NCBI GenBank assembly: GCA_004802725.1
Contig: SGPM01000566.1
Location: 1 to 11,719 of the forward strand
Source: Antrodiella citrinella
Taxonomy: Eukaryota; Basidiomycota; Agaricomycetes; Polyporales; Steccherinaceae
DNA length: 11,719 bases
Direction of reading: 5' to 3'
Shown here in pieces: positions 8,246-11,719 of this stretch. A model generated the notes under the pieces. That model ran no database searches, was not told where the DNA came from, and saw only the letters and a program-made list of their open reading frames with translations. The stretch's first letter is position 1. Each line of letters opens with the position of its first letter. The position numbers and the translations under genes are program-made.

Positions 8246-10835
8246 ATGACCAGTAACCAGTCAGGCGGCGCTCGCAACAAGTCCGTTCGGTCGCAAGCGT
8301 CCAAGGATCGTAGGAACCAGCGGGACAGAGAGAGGCGCAAGGCCCTGGGCAAAACCCCGAAGAAGCCTGGAAATCGTGGTATTTTTCATGGGGTCGCGTC
8401 TTTCCTTCTTGCAAGAGCACGAAAAGACGTTCCAGAACGTCGGACACGGCACGCAAACCACATTCTTCGCTGAGCTGATGGGCGAATATTGGACCAAATT
8501 TCCGTGGTATGTGCCTTTGGACAAGGAACCGGGCAACGAGGGTGTGGAATCTGAAGAGCCGGAATTAACAGAAGAGGTAGAAGAGGAGAAGGGTGTCATC
8601 ATAGCAAAGACAATTGAGGTGAGTAAGCACTGTTGTTTCGTATGTTCAAACTCACTGACTTTATTGCAGTCTATCAAACACTGGTATCGTTGGCGCCGTA
8701 CGAAACACATGAGCAAGACTGACAACCCGTGGGCGCCATTCCTTCAACAACTCCGTATCAAGTCGCACCAGAATGCCCCCCCTCATCGACTCCCCATCTG
8801 GCAGATGTATATGAAGGCCAATGCAGCCGACGTTGACCAGGAGCTTCAGGACCGCTGGCCAACCACCGGACTGGAACCAAAGCAGAAGATCAACTTCCGG
8901 GGTGCAATCGCGAGAGAGTTCGTGAACAGGCTGGAGGAAGCGGAGAGGCAAGCGCGGGAGTTGCACGAGCGCGAGATGAAAACATACCAGGCGGAACTCA
9001 GTCAGTCGTTGGATGCATTGACTCCGCAGGATATTAAAGAGTAAGTAACGCATTATATCTCTGATTCAGTCATACTCACCTTGACCTAGAGCTCGCGAAC
9101 ACATCTCTGAAGTGGTCGAGCCGTTACTTCAGCTCATCGCCGAATACACCGCCACCTCCGCCACCATCATCCTGGGCGCCCCCCCGCCGCCAGGTGAACA
9201 GAATTTCTTTCTCAAGGGGCTGCACGCGGGTCTTACGGTCAAAGGAAAAAGTTGGACCAAGGTTGATCCAGAGGGTTTTCGTGTAGCTTTGAAGAGCTAT
9301 TCAGCTTTCTTGATCCAGACGCGAGCACAAGGTAAGTCCCCTGTCTGTGTATTCCGACGCTACGTACTGACCGTCTTCAGACTCTTCAACTTCACAGGAA
9401 GCCTCAGCCACGTCCCCAGTCCCTGGACCATCCACGCAGAATCAAGGTCCAGCGCGTTCCCATGGCCGTTCTCGTCGAAACGCATCTAACGAGACGTCGG
9501 ACGAATCCTCATCGTCGTCATCTTCGTCGGAGAGCGAAGAAGAGCGTACTCTCACTTCCATCCGTCGATCTCGACGACTTGTCAAGACCAATCCAAAGAA
9601 GGTTGTGGAGGACAAAGAGGAGGACAACGACAAAGAGGGGGAGGACAAAGAGGAGCAGCGGGAGAGTGATGACAACGAGGGGGGTGGCGAAGACGAAGGG
9701 GGCCGGAACACTAGGAAGCGAGGCAAGGGCAAGGAAACGGAGACAGCGCAAATAGCCGGACTTGCGAGTCCCCTTCGAGCACAAGTAAAAGCAATGAAGA
9801 ACGACAGACGTCGTGCAGCTCGTCTGAAGGAATTGTCTGGTCTCACCCCATTCGACTTGGAACGTGAGATCAATATAGCACGCAACACGATCTCAATGGA
9901 GGCTCTTGGTGTTCGACGTGCTGCATTGCAACTGACCGGCCGCCAACCCAGTCCCAGTCCCCCTCGTTCGCCCAGCCTGCCCAGCCCTCGTGCCCCCAGC
10001 CATTCTCACAACGTCCCGCGCACGCCTTCGCGCGTTCATTCACCCAGTCATATTCCCCTCTCGACAACACCTCATGGCACGCCAGCTTCCTCTCGTAATT
10101 GCACTCCCTCTCTACTGCGATCACGCACGCCAAGGCCCCCCACCACAAACAACAAGGAAGAACAGCCCTCATCTGCACCGTCTTCCTCTCCTCAGGCTCT
10201 CGCTGCAGAGTCACAGGTTTTGGACCGTGCTGGGTGGCCGGCCTGGGTGAAAGAAGGGTTTGACTTCCTATCTACAGGCAGATTCGGCCCCGAGTTCGAA
10301 GCTGTCCTCGTCAGCTGGACTGTCCTCGAGCGATTGTATGACTGGGCAACATTCGTAAGCCTGCATTCTGTTGACCTTGCTTTCATCCACTGACCTGATT
10401 ATTCAGAATCAAGGACTTGGCACCAAGCACAGACCTTCTCAGGTACGAATTTGGACCCAGGTCCTCCGTCGTAACCTCCTCAAGACACCCAACATTCCGG
10501 ACCTTGCCGCTTACGAGACGGAATGGTGGTCGTGGTGGAACGACCTCCAACCCGACCAACGAGCGTTCAATGATAACGATTGCCCTGTGCAGAGGGGCGA
10601 ATGTGATTGGCTCCCCCTTCGCAAACCCGGCAAGAACGGTATCTTCATAGTCCTGATGTCACTCTTCTGGTGGCGTCAGTGTGAAAATGCTGCTTCCGAG
10701 TCGTGGTGCTACGCAGTACGGGACGTCCATTGGGTCATCCTCCGCCTGCAGTCCTACGAGCAGTGTGGGCGCAAACACCAGTCGGACAACGACGAGAGTG
10801 CACTCGGGAGAGCGTCGAAGCGGGCGAAAATTTAG
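8246..10835 (+). CDS. conserved basidiomycete hypothetical protein, five exons, probable frameshift
   Basis: Exons: 8246-8618, 8670-9040, 9090-9331, 9381-10354 and 10407-10835 (stop TAG 10833-10835). Introns of 51, 49, 49 and 52 nt begin GTGAGT, GTAAGT, GTAAGT and GTAAGC and end TTGCAG, CCTAG, TTCAG and TTCAG, with CTGAC-like branch sites in several. Phases agree throughout. Exon 1 joins its two frames only if one base of the GGGG run at 8390-8393 is removed, giving about 795 aa with the motif GIFHGSRLSFL; otherwise a 37-nt GT-AG intron (8379-8415) gives about 783 aa but deletes that motif. The protein has a basic N-terminus (1-40), a helical Trp/Arg-rich region (HWYRWRR), a Ser run then an acidic and Arg/Lys-rich linker (~365-430), a Pro/Ser/Arg-rich segment (~515-600), and a Trp-rich C-terminus with LRKPGKNGIFIVLMSLFWW ending in a basic SKRAKI. 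I recall similar proteins as a large unnamed family in Agaricomycetes. Function is unknown; nuclear location is a guess from the basic patches. Confidence 0.75.
8379..8415 (+). other. alternative 37-nt intron overlapping the suspected frameshift
   Basis: GTATTTTTC at the left and TTCTTGCAAG at the right would form a GT-AG intron whose removal keeps the frame (CGT, G|AG, CAC). At 37 nt it is shorter than the other four introns (49-52 nt), has no clear CTRAC branch site, and would delete FHGSRLSFLQ, which looks like conserved coding sequence. I therefore prefer a one-base insertion in the G run at 8390-8393. If the intron is real, the gene is intact rather than frameshifted. Confidence 0.3.
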
Positions 10836-10934
10836 TATATATGTCATTGTCCTTTAAGAGTATTTACATGTATTACGAATGATATCTTGGAAGCAATCAA
10901 TGTGTATAGATTTTCGAACGAGGTAAGGGTGCAT

Positions 10935-10977
10935 GTGTGTCGTCGAGACGGACAGTGATGTCAACATGATGACACAC
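10935..10977. repeat. imperfect inverted repeat
   Basis: GTGTGTCGTC (10935-10944) is complementary to GATGACACAC (10968-10977) at nine of ten positions, with a 23-nt loop. Inside the loop region TGTCAACATGATGACA is itself a 14-of-16 imperfect palindrome. It could be a transcript hairpin or a factor-binding site; it has no U-tract and is not a bacterial-type terminator. Confidence 0.35.
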
Positions 10978-11014
10978 CACACACGGTTGCTGGATGCACA
11001 TGTGAATCGACGGG

Positions 11015-11093
11015 CCACGTGGTGGGTCTGGACGTGTGGTAGCGCGAGAGTCGACGGGGTTGAGACTATCGACATATTTGGGACGCCACGTGG
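11015..11093. promoter_or_regulatory. pair of CCACGTGG (E-box/G-box) sites
   Basis: CCACGTGG occurs at 11015-11022 and 11086-11093, 71 bp start to start. CACGTG is the core bound by bHLH and some bZIP factors, including fungal Cbf1/Pho4-type proteins. The sites lie about 520-600 bp upstream of the Gag-like start codon. Binding is inferred from the motif alone. Confidence 0.35.
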
Positions 11094-11325
11094 GTGTGGA
11101 AGTTACCAGCGCCCAGGGACAAGACCCACTTTCCCCTGAGGAAGGAAGCCGAGATGCCGCCAGCCAGCCACGCGCGTGGAGTGGCTTTCTGAAGCAATGC
11201 CGACCAGCCGAAGGCGAAATCCTGAACAGCCGCCCAAAAGTGGCCCAGGCGGAGGGGTACATACCTAACAAGGCAGGCAGCCGAAAAGCCGTAGGAACCG
11301 CTGACTGCGTGGCCGCGGCCTGCAG

Positions 11326-11404
11326 GTATTGCAATACACGTCAGGCCACGTCCGCCAAATTTTGCAATACGCGTCCTGGCCATGGTCTGACGTTATTGCA
11401 ATAC
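11326..11404. promoter_or_regulatory. three evenly spaced TTGCAATAC palindromic sites
   Basis: TTGCAATAC occurs at 11329-11337, 11362-11370 and 11396-11404, start-to-start spacings 33 and 34 bp, close to three helical turns. In copy 1 the site extends to the perfect 12-bp palindrome GTATTGCAATAC (11326-11337); copy 3 keeps the 10-bp palindrome TATTGCAATA; copy 2 keeps only the right half plus TTGCAA. After copies 1 and 2 the similarity continues as RCGTC then GGCCA, so the array may have arisen by duplication of a ~33-bp unit. The site resembles a bZIP (C/EBP-like ATTGCAAT) target. It lies 207-285 bp upstream of the Gag-like ATG. Confidence 0.5.
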
Positions 11405-11550
11405 TTGTACAGCAAAGGCTGCACCACAAGTCTAGTACAGTGATCTTAGCATCCCACCGTGGGTAGAAGCCTGTAGCAGCAGGTGGACCGGTGTACTAGC
11501 AAATCCGCTGTTCCAGCGTCCATTTTACCACAAACAACACCCTCACTTCC

Positions 11551-11560
11551 CTATATCAAA
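11551..11560 (+). promoter_or_regulatory. TATA-like box before the Gag-like gene
   Basis: CTATATCAAA lies about 55 bp upstream of the ATG, followed by a CA/CT-rich leader (ACTCAATCCCCCTACTCCACC and on) of the type found at fungal transcription starts. The leader is too short to contain a normal LTR R-U5 plus a primer-binding site. Confidence 0.4.
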
Positions 11561-11610
11561 CTCAATCCCCCTACTCCACCCAAGTCAATTTCGCCTCTCC
11601 ATCACACACC

Positions 11611-11719
11611 ATGTCAGACAGCACTCTCTCCAACATTACCCCCCTCTCAGATCACAACTTCAGTACTTGGAAACCAGAAATCTCTGCTTTGCTTAGAGCC
11701 AAGGGTCTATGGCGCATTG
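11611..11719 (+). CDS. Copia-type Gag-like protein, 5' part only
   Basis: ATG 11611 in context CACACCATGTC opens a frame of 36 codons that runs off the window without a stop. The peptide begins MSDSTLSNITPLSDHNFSTW and continues KPEISALLRAKGLWRI. The pattern L-x4-NF-x2-W-x3-I-x2-LL-x4-LW is the N-terminal signature of Ty1/Copia Gag polyproteins (DUF4219/UBN2-like), which form the virus-like particle of the element. It may be an autonomous Copia element, a relic or a domesticated gag gene; no LTR or primer-binding site is evident between the leader and the ATG. Confidence 0.6.
   Translation, partial: MSDSTLSNITPLSDHNFSTWKPEISALLRAKGLWRI

Larger units (their letters stand above)
10836..11550. 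other. intergenic region with palindromes, no gene
   Basis: This 715-bp stretch between two plus-strand genes contains no credible ORF. The first ~70 bp are AT-rich and probably hold the 3' UTR and polyadenylation site of the upstream gene; no perfect AATAAA is seen. From about 10930 onward it becomes GC-rich and carries an inverted repeat (10935-10977), two CCACGTGG boxes and three TTGCAATAC sites, each listed separately. It may include the LTR or promoter of the Gag-like gene at 11611, but I could not define TG...CA ends or a primer-binding site. Confidence 0.5.

Noticed and set aside
9442..9888. 148-codon minus-strand frame rich in Ser/Leu
   Set aside because: It is the reverse shadow of the acidic, GAG/GAC-rich exon 4 of the 8246-10835 gene.
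11326..11404. CRISPR-like array from the three TTGCAATAC repeats
   Set aside because: Repeats are only 9 bp, copies are few, the context is eukaryotic and no cas-like gene is present; regulatory sites are a better reading.
1..11719. A new defence, toxin or biosynthetic system
   Set aside because: Apart from two retroelement ORFs, one unnamed host-type gene, a gene relic and a partial Gag, I see no gene cluster or partner genes to support such a system.

Overview
The window looks like a piece of a filamentous fungal genome, most likely a basidiomycete (Agaricomycetes). Three things suggest this: a gene with 49-52 nt GT-AG introns carrying CTGAC-like branch sites, a Tad-like non-LTR retrotransposon with APE endonuclease, reverse transcriptase and RNase H, and a Copia-type Gag start at the right edge. 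No rRNA, tRNA, CRISPR array or bacterial-type operon was seen. The assignment is inference from gene structure and recalled family resemblance; no database was consulted.

Layout. Bases 1-840 are mostly AT-rich and gene-poor, with a small GC-rich island holding an 11-bp minisatellite (349-403). Bases 842-963 have the ends and TATA box of a very short LTR-like relic. From about 2564 down to 1841, and perhaps to 1000, the minus strand holds a decayed multi-exon gene that no long ORF reveals: short stretches of good coding sequence are joined by three well-formed 50-59 nt introns and broken by stops and frameshifts. From about 2565 to 7295 on the plus strand lies a Tad-like LINE. ORF1 (2637-4085) and ORF2 (4086-7295) are each a single uninterrupted frame apart from five in-frame stop codons, and they abut as TAG-ATG. 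The LINE breaks off inside RNase H exactly where a 782-bp CGGAGG-rich element (7296-8077) begins. That element has inverted ends (TGTTAT...ATAACA) and is probably a solo LTR or a non-autonomous transposon.

Bases 8246-10835 hold the only nearly intact host-type gene: five exons, about 795 aa, similar as I recall it to a large unnamed family expanded in mushrooms. It is marred by one probable single-base frameshift in a G run. The following 775 bp contain several short palindromes, including three TTGCAATAC sites spaced 33-34 bp apart. They lead to a TATA-like box and the first 36 codons of a Copia-type Gag-like protein at 11611, which runs off the window.

The parts do not form a pathway. They read as a nested transposon neighbourhood around one host-type gene. 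I found no clear new biological system. The most informative signals are the hidden minus-strand gene relic, the transition-like pattern of stops in the LINE, the LTR-like element close upstream of the host-type gene, and the phased palindromes upstream of the Gag-like gene.
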